From Euryarchaeota archaeon UBA121 (lineage in GTDB: Archaea > Thermoplasmatota > Poseidoniia > Poseidoniales > Thalassarchaeaceae), in NCBI GenBank assembly GCA_002499865.1, contig DANL01000036.1, positions 1,156-61,261 of the forward strand: a stretch of 60,106 bases of DNA, in the 5' to 3' direction. The notes below the pieces were generated by a model, which was not told where the DNA came from, ran no database searches, and saw nothing but the letters and a program-made list of their open reading frames with translations. The position numbers and the translations under genes were made by a program. Position 1 is the first letter of the stretch, and every line of letters begins with the position of its first letter. Positions 34,371-43,438 of the stretch are shown piece by piece.

Positions 34371-35468
34371 ATGCCATCGCGCAAAGCGCTCTCACTGATA
34401 CTGACATCAGTATTTCTAATTCCTATTCTTTCGCCTAGTGTTGCTGGTGAATGGTCCGATGATGGGTGGCTTACCAACCTCATTGGGCCCGAGCGGATGG
34501 AAAATGGTGATGAATTCGGATGCCATGGATTTGAAGGTATTGATACCTTAAAAGAAAACTGGGTTATTGAAGAATGTAAGGAATACTTGGTTTCTCACAC
34601 CGACTCTTCTAGGTGGGGAAAAGATCCAATATCTTTCGGAATCACTGGTGATCATGTAGACAATAAAACAGCACTTGCTCTGGTGAACTCTGGTTTCTTG
34701 ATCACAGGAGATATGGTCCAAAATGCGCCAGAGGGACTAGCCACATTCTCGAGAAACGGAGGTAGTTTGGAGAAGAACTCTGCCAATATGGAACTACTGG
34801 AATCTGCTGAAGAAGACTCCCTAGTTAGTATTTGGTGGAGGGCTAGGGTTGATGATATCAAGGTCAGGGAAGATAAAGATCTGATGACTTGGCTTGAGGA
34901 ACAAGATGTATGGTTCACTACTTGGGGAGAATGGTATTTCCATGAAATTTCAAGTGATGCCATTGAAGTTAATGCTCAAGAAAATAAAATTATTATTTCT
35001 AATCCAATGTCGTCAAGTGCTTGGGATGTCCCAGGCTCGGTTAGTTTAGAAATCGATGGGAACATAATCGAAGTTTACGATAGTGAAGGTGAACAATTTC
35101 CAGATTTGAGTACCACCGAAAGGAAATTGAAACACGGCTGGAGGACATATGAAAATGGAGCTTTATTCACAATAATGCCCGGGTCAACTGTAGAGGTTAC
35201 AATCGATAATATGCCTGATGAATTCTCATATTCTCCGTTGTCTACGTTCAATGATCTACATCATGCTATTACAGTGGTGGGCCATCACACAACAAATCTC
35301 TTCCATTGGTCTTCAGACTTTCAAGAATCTATTTTGACCTTTACTTGGTTAGTCGAAAGGCCCTCCGAAGAAGAGATTAATTGGAGCCTCCCTATCATTG
35401 CATTATCAGTCCTAATAGCAGTTCCAGTTATAGTGAAGAGAATAGTGGAAATGGACGATGAAGAATAA
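34371..35468 (+). CDS. Secreted protein with C-terminal membrane anchor
   Basis: I recognise no family. From the ATG at 34371 there is a signal peptide (to about residue 25, SPSVAG), a soluble exported part of about 310 residues rich in tryptophan and acidic residues, and a C-terminal helix (WSLPIIALSVLIAVPVIV) with a short charged tail. A TTG six codons upstream is in frame but less likely. It stands alone between a divergent and a convergent gene. Confidence 0.8.
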   Translation: MPSRKALSLILTSVFLIPILSPSVAGEWSDDGWLTNLIGPERMENGDEFGCHGFEGIDTLKENWVIEECKEYLVSHTDSSRWGKDPISFGITGDHVDNKTALALVNSGFLITGDMVQNAPEGLATFSRNGGSLEKNSANMELLESAEEDSLVSIWWRARVDDIKVREDKDLMTWLEEQDVWFTTWGEWYFHEISSDAIEVNAQENKIIISNPMSSSAWDVPGSVSLEIDGNIIEVYDSEGEQFPDLSTTERKLKHGWRTYENGALFTIMPGSTVEVTIDNMPDEFSYSPLSTFNDLHHAITVVGHHTTNLFHWSSDFQESILTFTWLVERPSEEEINWSLPIIALSVLIAVPVIVKRIVEMDDEE

Positions 35469-35494
35469 CAAGATATTTGGCCCAATCTCACTAA

Positions 35495-36553
35495 TCAATT
35501 TACATTAGGGCCTGTAATCTCCACTCCGTTTTCGCTCATCATATCGATAATCGAATCCACTACCTTTCTTGGAAGGTTCTCAGGAGCATGTATTCCAGGT
35601 TCAAGCATATCCGGCTCATCAATCCATGCCCGGATACATCCTACTGTGACAAGTCCAGTCGTACGAGCCATGGAAGATCCGTCTTCGCCTCCAGAATCAC
35701 TCACTACCCAATCCATACTATTTCCGAGATAATCAGTAGCAGAAACTTCCATCCAAGTAAATTCAGGGGTCTCTGGATCAAAACTCCACTCAGAAATTAA
35801 CTTGTCTAGATCTATCGAGTTCGACTCTCTTTCCCTGACGAATCTCTCTATGTGTCCGGGCCATCTGACCGTATACTCTGACATCTCTTCTGCTGGTATG
35901 GAGCTCATGACGGAACGAAGTCCATCTGTAAGAAATGCCTCCATTGTTCCTCTCCCGTTAACTTCTATTGAATGCCTCTCAGTTAGTGCAGGAAGAGTTA
36001 CTATTACTCCTTCCCTGACGACTCTAGCAGGTCGCGTATACTCCGCTATTACATCTCTAGGAGAAAATGGAGCCATGTAGTTCCATCCACCTTTTTTTTC
36101 AGCAGGATTTCCACCTACTCTTATTACTGCCGTCCTAACTCTTCCAAATATTTCATATGCCCTAGAAAGGAGCATATTTGACAGCCCCGGTGCTATTCCA
36201 ACGTCCCAGAGAACTTTAGTCCCGATACCAATTCTATCTTCTGGTATCGTATCAGGGGTCTTCTCGCTAAAACTGAGATCTACTATATGCCGGCCATCTA
36301 CACGAGCCAGTCTCATTGTAAGTTTATGGCCAACTTCCCCGGGCAACATATTCACAAACATGGACTCATTGTCAAGAGCTTCCAAATCGTAACCAAAAAC
36401 ATCCCCCACATGCACAGTAATATTTGAGTAAGTCTCAAACATACTATTTTTCGGCTCTAAATCATAAATATGCACATGGTGTCCGCTTTCAGCTAGTTTT
36501 GTAGCCACATATGAACCCACCAAGCCAGCTCCAAAGCAATGTACCAATTTCAT
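35495..36553 (-). CDS. Saccharopine dehydrogenase-like oxidoreductase
   Basis: A Rossmann fold at the N terminus (CFGAGLVGSYVATKLAESGH) is followed by a catalytic-domain pattern typical of the saccharopine/carboxynorspermidine dehydrogenase family (VLWDVGIAPGLSNML; GGWNYMAPFSPRDVI). The substrate could be an alpha-amino acid adduct in lysine or polyamine metabolism; the sequence alone does not decide. The ATG at 36553 is preferred over a GTG two codons earlier. It is divergent from trpS. Confidence 0.85.
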   Translation of the reverse strand: MKLVHCFGAGLVGSYVATKLAESGHHVHIYDLEPKNSMFETYSNITVHVGDVFGYDLEALDNESMFVNMLPGEVGHKLTMRLARVDGRHIVDLSFSEKTPDTIPEDRIGIGTKVLWDVGIAPGLSNMLLSRAYEIFGRVRTAVIRVGGNPAEKKGGWNYMAPFSPRDVIAEYTRPARVVREGVIVTLPALTERHSIEVNGRGTMEAFLTDGLRSVMSSIPAEEMSEYTVRWPGHIERFVRERESNSIDLDKLISEWSFDPETPEFTWMEVSATDYLGNSMDWVVSDSGGEDGSSMARTTGLVTVGCIRAWIDEPDMLEPGIHAPENLPRKVVDSIIDMMSENGVEITGPNVN

Positions 36554-36652
36554 ATTCACGGGGGGTCGGCAATAACATATTGCACCTTCGGTTAGCTATT
36601 TTGAGTCCTTTAACAGCGATGACTTGATTGAGGACCATACATTCCAACACTC

Positions 36653-38035
36653 ATGAACGAGGACGTCGGTATTGACCCATGGTCTACAGACGGAGAAACC
36701 GACTACTCCAGAATTGTCAATCAATTTGGTCTTGAAATGGTTGATCAAAGCAATATTCCCAACCCTGGTATGCTTCATCGTAGAGGTGTTGTTTTTGCCC
36801 ACAGAGACTTAGATGTAGCAATACGTTGTATAAGAGACAAGTCACCTTTGGGCGTACTAACAGGTCTTATGCCAAGTGGAAGGATGCATCTAGGTCATAG
36901 TATGGTGATTGAACAGGTTAAGTGGTTTCAAGGACACGGAGCAGATGTCACTGTCGCAGTTGCTGACCTCGAAGCATTAGCAACACGTGGGACCTCGATT
37001 GCTCAAGGGCGCAAGATCGCATTAGAGGAATATGTTCTGAACTATGCTGCTTTGGGCTTAGATCCATCAGAGACTGAAGTATATTTTCAGAGCTCTAGGC
37101 CGGAAGTTCAAAGACTTGGTTTTACACTAGGAAGAAGGACCAACCTATCCGAATTTGAGTCTATTTATGGCTTTAGAGGTGAGACCAATTTAGCACATGT
37201 TCAGGCCCCGTTAGTACAGGTCGGGGATATCGTCCATCCACAACTTGATGATTTTGGCGGTCTTAGGCCTATTGTAGTCCCAGTCGGAATCGATCAGGAC
37301 CCACATCTCAGACTTACCAGAGATATTGTTGGTAAGACTAATTGGTTCAATATCAAAGAGAAAAAATCAGGCGGACTAACCGTCTCATTGTCAATGCAAT
37401 CTGACAATTCTGCAATTTTCGGCATAGGCAGTAACGGCAGATTAGACCGGTCTTCAAGAGAGGCTATTTTCAGTAAAATAATTGACTTAATCTCTCCACT
37501 GGGTTTCGCCGATTTTTCTTCCAATCCTAAGCACGGAACTATAGATATTCCAGGGGCAACTAGGTCAGATAAGAATCTAATAAGGATGGAGTTATTGCGA
37601 CTTGAAAGAGATCTCGGCGGACTAGGGCTAATGCCTCCCTGCTCAACCTATCATAGATTCGCCCCAGGTATGACAGGGGGTAAAATGTCGTCTTCAAAGC
37701 CGGAAACTACGATCTTCATGACTGACTCTATCGAGTCGATGTCTAAGAAGGTCAATAGGGCCATTAGCGGGGGGAAGTCTACAGTTGAGGAACACAGAAG
37801 ACTCGGTGGTGACTGTTCCAAAGATATCTCATTCCAATACCTACAGTTCTTCTTTGAGCCAGAAGACACTGCATTAGCCGAAATTAGGAGAGATTATGAA
37901 AGTGGCAGAATGTTAGCTGGAGAGATCAAGAAATTATGTATAGAGAAAGCCTCCAAATGGTTAGAAGAGATCTCTGAAAAAAGAGAATATTGGAGAGATA
38001 GGACCCATGAGTTCATCGCTCATGACTCAGCCTAA
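36653..38035 (+). CDS. trpS: Tryptophanyl-tRNA synthetase (archaeal type)
   Basis: It charges tRNA-Trp. Archaeal/eukaryal TrpRS landmarks are all present: the start DPW, RRGVVFAHRDLD, the HIGH motif in MPSGRMHLGH (73-82), EEYVLNYAALGLDP, PVGIDQDPHLRLTRDI and the KMSKS motif as KMSSSKP (about 344-350). At 460 residues it is slightly longer than typical. Its TAA abuts the stop of the convergent ZPR1 gene with no spacer. Confidence 0.96.
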   Translation: MNEDVGIDPWSTDGETDYSRIVNQFGLEMVDQSNIPNPGMLHRRGVVFAHRDLDVAIRCIRDKSPLGVLTGLMPSGRMHLGHSMVIEQVKWFQGHGADVTVAVADLEALATRGTSIAQGRKIALEEYVLNYAALGLDPSETEVYFQSSRPEVQRLGFTLGRRTNLSEFESIYGFRGETNLAHVQAPLVQVGDIVHPQLDDFGGLRPIVVPVGIDQDPHLRLTRDIVGKTNWFNIKEKKSGGLTVSLSMQSDNSAIFGIGSNGRLDRSSREAIFSKIIDLISPLGFADFSSNPKHGTIDIPGATRSDKNLIRMELLRLERDLGGLGLMPPCSTYHRFAPGMTGGKMSSSKPETTIFMTDSIESMSKKVNRAISGGKSTVEEHRRLGGDCSKDISFQYLQFFFEPEDTALAEIRRDYESGRMLAGEIKKLCIEKASKWLEEISEKREYWRDRTHEFIAHDSA

Positions 38036-38629
38036 TTATTTACTCGAGACATCAAAAACAGGGTATACCGGCCCCGGGTCTAATTCCTTTGCATCCTCCT
38101 CTGAAATTTCTGAAGATACGGCCTCATGGTGTAGTATTTGACTGTGGCCAACCGGATCAAGGAGCTCCAAAGTTACAGTGAGATGACCATTCTTTACCCT
38201 ATCAATCTTCGAAAGAAGCTCATCGCATTTTTTCAGAATATCGCTATCATCTTCCGCATCAGCCTGTCTCCTAATCGTGCCTATTGCACTTGAGAATCTA
38301 TCTAAGACACCCTCCACATTGGATATGTATCCAGTAGAACTCGAACCAGGAGTTACCTCCAGACCTAGCTCAACTATCCTAACAGTACACGAGGATGATC
38401 TGACTACCCTGGAACTAATGTGCTCCGTAGAACTTACCACCAATTTCCATGAACCTGCCTTCTTTCCCTCTGCTGGGATAAAATCAGTAACTCTCCAACC
38501 ACAACTATTACACGACATTGTGATTTGTGTATGTTCTCCAAAATACGGTATTTCAGAGGTGTGCGCCAACATCTTAAGACTATTCTCTGCCCCACAAATT
38601 GGGCATGACTGCTCTAGCTGACTCTCCAT
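38036..38629 (-). CDS. ZPR1-type zinc finger protein
   Basis: A single ZPR1 module of about 197 residues. A zinc ribbon (CPICGAEN, then CNSCGWR) is followed by the beta domain (SSRVVRSSSCTVRIVELGLE) that in eukaryotes binds translation factor eEF1A. Archaeal ZPR1 proteins have one module rather than two. The ATG at 38629 has GAGGG upstream and is better than the in-frame TTG at 38641. It is 8 bp downstream of sepF. Confidence 0.9.
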   Translation of the reverse strand: MESQLEQSCPICGAENSLKMLAHTSEIPYFGEHTQITMSCNSCGWRVTDFIPAEGKKAGSWKLVVSSTEHISSRVVRSSSCTVRIVELGLEVTPGSSSTGYISNVEGVLDRFSSAIGTIRRQADAEDDSDILKKCDELLSKIDRVKNGHLTVTLELLDPVGHSQILHHEAVSSEISEEDAKELDPGPVYPVFDVSSK

Positions 38630-38637
38630 AATGACCC

Positions 38638-39027
38638 TCAATTACTAATTCCACTCGTGAAGCTGGAAGGCAGAAGTAGTAGACGTCTATCTCCTAGCCT
38701 GACAACCTCGCCAGCTATATCGTCCTCTACAAATCTTTGAATTTTATTCACGGCTACATTGAGTTCTAGGTCGTTTTTTATTATCTCGCCCATCTTAACT
38801 ATCACCATATCTCCATCAGAAATCCAATTCATCAATTCAGTGATTCCAGTTAGGTCATCAAGTTCGCATCTTCTGATAACAACATCACCAACGATTCTTG
38901 GAACGGGTGCATCGGGGTAAGAAGTTCCAAGATCATGATAATCTTGACCGGGCGCCATAGTGTCCATATCTGGCTCGGATTCTCTCACTTTAATCCACTT
39001 CGGCTCCTTACGCCCCCCTCTTGCCAC
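38638..39027 (-). CDS. sepF: SepF-like cell division protein
   Basis: A 129-residue protein. Residues 40-129 match SepF: DVVIRRCELDDLTGI, SDGDMVIVKMG, FVEDDIAGEVVRLGDRRLL and a final LPSSF. Archaeal SepF ties FtsZ to the membrane. The N terminus (ARGGRKEPKWIKVRE) is basic and lacks a clear amphipathic membrane helix. It starts with GTG. An FtsZ gene lies in the same window at 5343-6290. Confidence 0.75.
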   Translation of the reverse strand: MARGGRKEPKWIKVRESEPDMDTMAPGQDYHDLGTSYPDAPVPRIVGDVVIRRCELDDLTGITELMNWISDGDMVIVKMGEIIKNDLELNVAVNKIQRFVEDDIAGEVVRLGDRRLLLLPSSFTSGISN

Positions 39028-39177
39028 GACTCTGCAAAATACTGATGCTCCTTGATTTATCCGGTCCCAACCTCAGATTAGAACGCCAAGTTAGGGGTTT
39101 TCTCAAACCTTGGTCCCGTCGGATTCATAAGGGGCTGTCCCGAGAAGAGGTTGTCGGCACTCACCGGCGGTGACACT
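39028..39177. promoter_or_regulatory. Divergent spacer between sepF and psmB
   Basis: This 150 bp spacer should carry promoters for both directions. A bulged hairpin can be drawn near 39090-39117 (GGTTT-TCTC-AAACC core). GGTGA precedes the psmB ATG. No open reading frame is seen. Confidence 0.35.
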
Positions 39178-39804
39178 ATGGATCCCACACTTGATGCAGT
39201 TAAGACAGGTACTAGTACCATTGGAATTACTTTTGATGGTGGAGTGGTAGTCGGCGCGGATCATAGGGCAACCATGGGTCACTTTATTGCTAACAAGAGC
39301 GTCAAGAAGTTGTTCGATATTTCAGACTATGTTGCTCTAACCACTGCCGGCCTTGTGGGCCATGCGCAATCCCTCTCTAGAACTCTATCTGCAGAATTGA
39401 AGCTCTATGAGCTAAAGCAGGGCAAACCGATGACCGTCAAAGGAGCGGCAACACTAACTGCCAATATTCTAGTGGGTAGGCCACACTATGTGCAACTACT
39501 TATTGTCGGGGTCGACAGTTCAGGATCTAGTGTTTACAGTATAGACTCTGCAGGCGGATCCATACCAGATGTTTACTGTGCTACTGGATCAGGTAGTCCC
39601 TACATGTATGGAGTTCTGGAGGATCAATTCAAACTCAATATGTCCGAGAAGGAAGCTCTCAGGGTAGCCGCAAAGTCACTCTTAGCATCAGCACAGAGAG
39701 ATGCCGCTAGTGGCAATGGCATGGATCTCGCCGTAATTACTCCAGAAACTGGCTATAGACAATTGTCAGAGGATGAGGTTTCCAATCTCATCAAAGATCT
39801 TTGA
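39178..39804 (+). CDS. psmB: Proteasome beta subunit
   Basis: This is the catalytic subunit of the archaeal 20S proteasome. Cleavage of the propeptide at TG/TSTIGI would expose the catalytic threonine at residue 12 of the precursor. GADHRATMG, then KLFDISDYVALTTAG, and the late SAQRDAASGNGMD are family blocks. The ATG at 39178 with GGTGA upstream gives an 11-residue propeptide; an in-frame TTG at 39151 is less likely. Confidence 0.97.
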   Translation: MDPTLDAVKTGTSTIGITFDGGVVVGADHRATMGHFIANKSVKKLFDISDYVALTTAGLVGHAQSLSRTLSAELKLYELKQGKPMTVKGAATLTANILVGRPHYVQLLIVGVDSSGSSVYSIDSAGGSIPDVYCATGSGSPYMYGVLEDQFKLNMSEKEALRVAAKSLLASAQRDAASGNGMDLAVITPETGYRQLSEDEVSNLIKDL

Positions 39805-39808
39805 AATT

Positions 39809-39852
39809 CACGCTTAGTGCACTTACCTGTTGTTAACAGGAAATCTAGCGTG
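39809..39852 (+). promoter_or_regulatory. Nested hairpin upstream of fttA
   Basis: Two stacked inverted repeats lie between psmB and fttA. The outer pair is CACGCT/AGCGTG (39809-39814 with 39847-39852). The inner pair is CCTGTT/AACAGG (39826-39831 with 39835-39840) around a 3 nt loop. The inner stem has no U-run after it, so a leader structure or processing site fits better than a simple terminator. Confidence 0.5.
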
Positions 39853-39865
39853 AGCAGGAAGTGAA

Positions 39866-41788
39866 ATGATGAGGCTTACTTTCTCAGAAATTAAGAATAA
39901 AATTAGAAAAATTGTTCCCGAAGGAATAGACTATGACATTGATCTTGAAGCTGGGTCTATTTCTATTATCACCAGAGAGCCCGAATCGTTCGGAGGAGCG
40001 GGAGGGCAGAGTCTGACAGTCAAGATCGCTAAGGCGATTAGAAGAAGAGTCGTGATCAGGCCACATCCAGATTTACTTTCAAGTGAGAAGGAGGTGAATG
40101 ATGCAGTTTCAAGAATAATGCCAGAAGAAGCTCAAATTAGACGAATTTGGCTAGATCCAGCTTTATCTGAAGTCACAATTGAAGCTGATGATCCAAAGTC
40201 AGCAGTAGGTCAGAAAGGAGCCAACATCCAACAGCTCAGAAACGAGATTGGATGGCTGGTAAACGTTGTTAGGGCTCCTGCTAGGGAAAGTAGAACTCAG
40301 ACGGACATTAGAAGATTCAGAAAGGAGCTAGCTGACGAAAGAAAAACTCTACTCAGAAAATTCGGCACTAGGATATACAGGCCACAAAGACCTGGTCCAT
40401 CGTGGGTCAGGGTCACTGCACTCGGCTCATACAGAGAGGTTGGAAGAGCTATGCATCTTGTCACTACCAATGAGTCCAAGGTTCTCGTTGATTGCGGTGC
40501 AAAACCTACGAATAACAGAAGTGAGGTCCAACCGTTCTTTGCCGCCCCTGAAATGCTTCCCCTGGACAATATCGACGCGGTCATTATCACCCACGCTCAT
40601 GTCGACCATATTGGGATGCTTCCGGTACTATTCAGATATGGATACAAGGGTCCGGTTTACTGCACTCAACCAACTAGAGATTTGATGACCCTATTACAGA
40701 TGGATTATATTAAAGTGGCACAAGCCGAAGGAAATGAGGCCCCATACTCAAAATCTGATATTCAGGAATGTATCAAACATGTGGTCGATGTAAATTGGGG
40801 AGAGAAGACTGACATAGCTCCAGACATTAAAATGACCATGGAAAACGCAGGACATATTCTCGGCTCATCAAGCGTTTATATGCAAATTGGAGAGGGAAGA
40901 ACAGAGCACAAACTACTATTTTCTGGAGACATAAAATATGAGAAATCTTGGTTATTCGACGCGGCCACTGTAAGATTCAACAAGGTTGATACGCTGGTGA
41001 TAGAATCTACATATGGCGGTCCACAAAGCATCCAACCAACCAGACAACAAGCAACTCAAGATCTACAAGATTTGATCATTGATACCCTATCAAGAAAGGG
41101 TAAAATTTTCTGCCCTGTCTTCGCCGTTGGGAGATCTCAAGAGGTTATGATGGCCATTGATGAATTATTCAAATCTGAGAAGGTTACACCAGTTACTGTC
41201 TGGCTAGATGGAATGATTTCAGAGGCGACAGCTATTCACACAAGTCATCCTAATTATCTGAATAAGGACCTCAGAGGAAAGATGCTGAGAGGAGGGGCTG
41301 AGAATCCATTTAATTCCAAGTGGTTCAAGCAAGTCGAGTCCAGGGAACAAAGAGAATCAATACTTCTAGATCCAACTCCTTGCATTGTCTTGGCAACAAG
41401 TGGAATGATGACAGGCGGACCAATTGTGGAATATTTCAAGTACTGGGCTCCCGAACCCGGCAATACACTTTGCTTCGTAGGATATCAGGCATCAGGAACT
41501 CTGGGAAGGAGGCTCCAAGATGGGCACTCACAAGTTCCTTTGGTTGACAAAGGTCAGACTCTAATGATCGATGTTCGTTGTAATATGGTGATTATCGATG
41601 GGTTCAGTGGTCACTCAGATAGAAATCAGCTAATGGACTATGTCAAAGCGCTAAACCCTACTCCTAGGAAGATTATTTGTCATCATGGAGATCCACAAAC
41701 CTGTAATGCCTTCAGAAAGGGACTTCGAGAGACATTCAAAGTACAGACATATGCGCCCGACAATCTAGAAACTCTCCGCCTAGTATGA
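39866..41788 (+). CDS. fttA: FttA (aCPSF1) transcription termination nuclease
   Basis: This factor cuts nascent RNA and ends transcription in archaea. Two KH-type domains fill residues 1-140 (with AVGQKGANIQQL). The metallo-beta-lactamase core has HAHVDH at 243-248 and ENAGHILGSSSV. The beta-CASP part has VFAVGRSQEVM, LATSGMMTGG and HSDRNQL, with the last histidine in ICHHGD. At 640 residues it is full length. AGGAAGTGAA precedes the ATG; the next codon is also ATG. Confidence 0.97.
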   Translation: MMRLTFSEIKNKIRKIVPEGIDYDIDLEAGSISIITREPESFGGAGGQSLTVKIAKAIRRRVVIRPHPDLLSSEKEVNDAVSRIMPEEAQIRRIWLDPALSEVTIEADDPKSAVGQKGANIQQLRNEIGWLVNVVRAPARESRTQTDIRRFRKELADERKTLLRKFGTRIYRPQRPGPSWVRVTALGSYREVGRAMHLVTTNESKVLVDCGAKPTNNRSEVQPFFAAPEMLPLDNIDAVIITHAHVDHIGMLPVLFRYGYKGPVYCTQPTRDLMTLLQMDYIKVAQAEGNEAPYSKSDIQECIKHVVDVNWGEKTDIAPDIKMTMENAGHILGSSSVYMQIGEGRTEHKLLFSGDIKYEKSWLFDAATVRFNKVDTLVIESTYGGPQSIQPTRQQATQDLQDLIIDTLSRKGKIFCPVFAVGRSQEVMMAIDELFKSEKVTPVTVWLDGMISEATAIHTSHPNYLNKDLRGKMLRGGAENPFNSKWFKQVESREQRESILLDPTPCIVLATSGMMTGGPIVEYFKYWAPEPGNTLCFVGYQASGTLGRRLQDGHSQVPLVDKGQTLMIDVRCNMVIIDGFSGHSDRNQLMDYVKALNPTPRKIICHHGDPQTCNAFRKGLRETFKVQTYAPDNLETLRLV

Positions 41789-42058
41789 TTAAAGAACGGG
41801 TGTATCGAAGCCAAAATCTCCCGCTTGAAGATTCTTCTCAACATCATTTTTTTCATCTTCATCCCATTCTTCAGAGATATTTTTTGCACCATTTTCTCCC
41901 TTCTTAGGTGATAATGCCAATGCTACGGAGAATGGTATTAGTAGCAGAAAAATCCAAGATTGATGGCCTACTTCCCCGGATAAGATAATCGAATACAAAG
42001 ATAGCGTAATCAAGACTAGGGAAACTATCCAGCCGATCCCTCGAATAACGCCACTCAT
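41789..42058 (-). CDS. Small two-helix membrane protein
   Basis: 89 residues: helices at about 7-28 and 33-49, then an acidic tail (SEEWDEDEKNDVEKN). No family is recognised. Its stop abuts the fttA stop with no spacer, which argues that both ends are real gene ends. Confidence 0.65.
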   Translation of the reverse strand: MSGVIRGIGWIVSLVLITLSLYSIILSGEVGHQSWIFLLLIPFSVALALSPKKGENGAKNISEEWDEDEKNDVEKNLQAGDFGFDTPVL

Positions 42059-42139
42059 AGTACTCTGTCTGGGTGGGGATTAATCAGTCAACCTCTTGTA
42101 CCTCGGATTTTTTCCAAATTCATGGGAGGTAGTTGGGTA

Positions 42140-42556
42140 ATGCTGAGATGCCAATGCGGAAGGAATTTTGGATCCAGGGCCAACTCAAATGCTATTTGCC
42201 CAAGATGCAATAAAAAAACATCCCTGTCCACTATCAAATCCTTCTCTTCATCTTCAGAATTGAGGGATGCGGTATCCAAAGCAAATGTTCCCGATGAGAT
42301 AATCAGTGAGCTATCATCCAGATTAGCATCATATGAAAAATCTGAACGTTCCAAGGAGGGATTTACCAGTGACGATATCCAGAAAATTTTGGCTCTTGCC
42401 AAACTTCCAGATGACTCAATCACTATTAGCTCAATAAATGAATCAATGATCACATTAAAAATCAAAAAAATGAGTGTAGAGCGGTTTATCGAGCTTCTAG
42501 AAACATCATCTATGGTTCTTAGAAATCCAAATGGCTCTTGGTCAGTTCTCCAGTAA
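42140..42556 (+). CDS. Zinc-ribbon protein of unknown function
   Basis: 138 residues from the ATG at 42140. A zinc ribbon (LRCQCG, then CPRCNKK) opens the protein. A helical region and a small alpha/beta end follow (IKKMSVERFIELLE). GGAGGT before the ATG supports this start over an in-frame ATG at 42122, which would itself contain the ribosome site. tRNA-Pro follows 33 bp downstream. I cannot name a function. Confidence 0.72.
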   Translation: MLRCQCGRNFGSRANSNAICPRCNKKTSLSTIKSFSSSSELRDAVSKANVPDEIISELSSRLASYEKSERSKEGFTSDDIQKILALAKLPDDSITISSINESMITLKIKKMSVERFIELLETSSMVLRNPNGSWSVLQ

Positions 42557-42589
42557 CGTTCATTCAAGAGATGCCTTGCGAACCCATAG

Positions 42590-42664
42590 GGGCCCGTGGG
42601 TTAGTCTGGTCTATGCTAGATGCTTTGGGAGCATTTGACCCTGGTTCGAATCCAGGCGGGCCCA
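42590..42664 (+). tRNA. tRNA-Pro (anticodon TGG)
   Basis: The acceptor is GGGCCCG with CGGGCCC and discriminator A42664. The anticodon stem GATGC/GCATT encloses TTTGGGA, reading TGG. The T arm is CCTGG-TTCGAAT-CCAGG. The D stem is weak. No intron is present. Unlike tRNA-Lys here, CCA is encoded at 42665-42667, directly before the stop codon of the convergent Nudix gene. Confidence 0.93.
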
Positions 42665-42667
42665 CCA

Positions 42668-43438
42668 TCATTTCAATCTTTGAAGAGCCTCAATATCAAA
42701 TATTGATACTGCAATATCTATTGCCTCCGAGATGCTGAACCACATTGCATCTTCAATCTCATCTTGCTTAGGAATAATTTCTTCATGCTCGATATCTGCA
42801 TGACATTTGTATGTAAATGAAATCCAATTTATCCCATCGCTCGTAAAAATTTCTTCACGAATATATGCACCATCGTCATCACCAAAAGAGTTGCCAGTTT
42901 CACCCTTCGGATCCTCAATAATGATATCAATACCTAGCTCCTCTTTGGCTTCCCGTATTGCCGCTTCTCTGGGGTGCTCACCATAATCAACGAAACCTCC
43001 CGGTAGTGTCCAGCAACCAGTAAAAAATCCTCTTGAAACCTTAGCCATTAAAACTTCCTTTTTCGAATTCAAAATTAGTACCTTACTAACTACTCTGTGT
43101 ATAGTTCTGTATACGGATTCTCTAGCAACCGGGTCAACTGCATTGTCACTAATTACAGAATCCTTCCATGCCCATTCTCCCGGCCAGTCGATTAATGGCT
43201 TACCGTGTATTACGACATGATCCTCCTGAGCAAGTCTAAACCTGTTCGTACGAATTTCTTCCCAGGGAATTCCAAAACTTTGTAGCTCTTCTGCAGTAGG
43301 TAAGCGTATCATTTCTGAGCTCGAATCATAATCTAATCTTCCCATTTGAGGGATTGCTGGGCCTCTGCCATCACTGTAAACTAACAGCAATTTACCATCC
43401 GACTCTAGGTAAACATGCTCGCCCATTGATACACCCAT
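42668..43438 (-). CDS. Nudix hydrolase
   Basis: 256 residues. The Nudix box runs over 147-169 (GGFVDYGEHPREAA then IREAKEELGI) with the REAKEE glutamates that bind magnesium. About 110 N-terminal residues precede it and are not assigned; they may help choose the substrate, as in NADH-pyrophosphatase-like enzymes, but no zinc cysteines are present. It ends directly at the tRNA-Pro CCA and follows mdh without a spacer. Confidence 0.9.
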   Translation of the reverse strand: MGVSMGEHVYLESDGKLLLVYSDGRGPAIPQMGRLDYDSSSEMIRLPTAEELQSFGIPWEEIRTNRFRLAQEDHVVIHGKPLIDWPGEWAWKDSVISDNAVDPVARESVYRTIHRVVSKVLILNSKKEVLMAKVSRGFFTGCWTLPGGFVDYGEHPREAAIREAKEELGIDIIIEDPKGETGNSFGDDDGAYIREEIFTSDGINWISFTYKCHADIEHEEIIPKQDEIEDAMWFSISEAIDIAVSIFDIEALQRLK

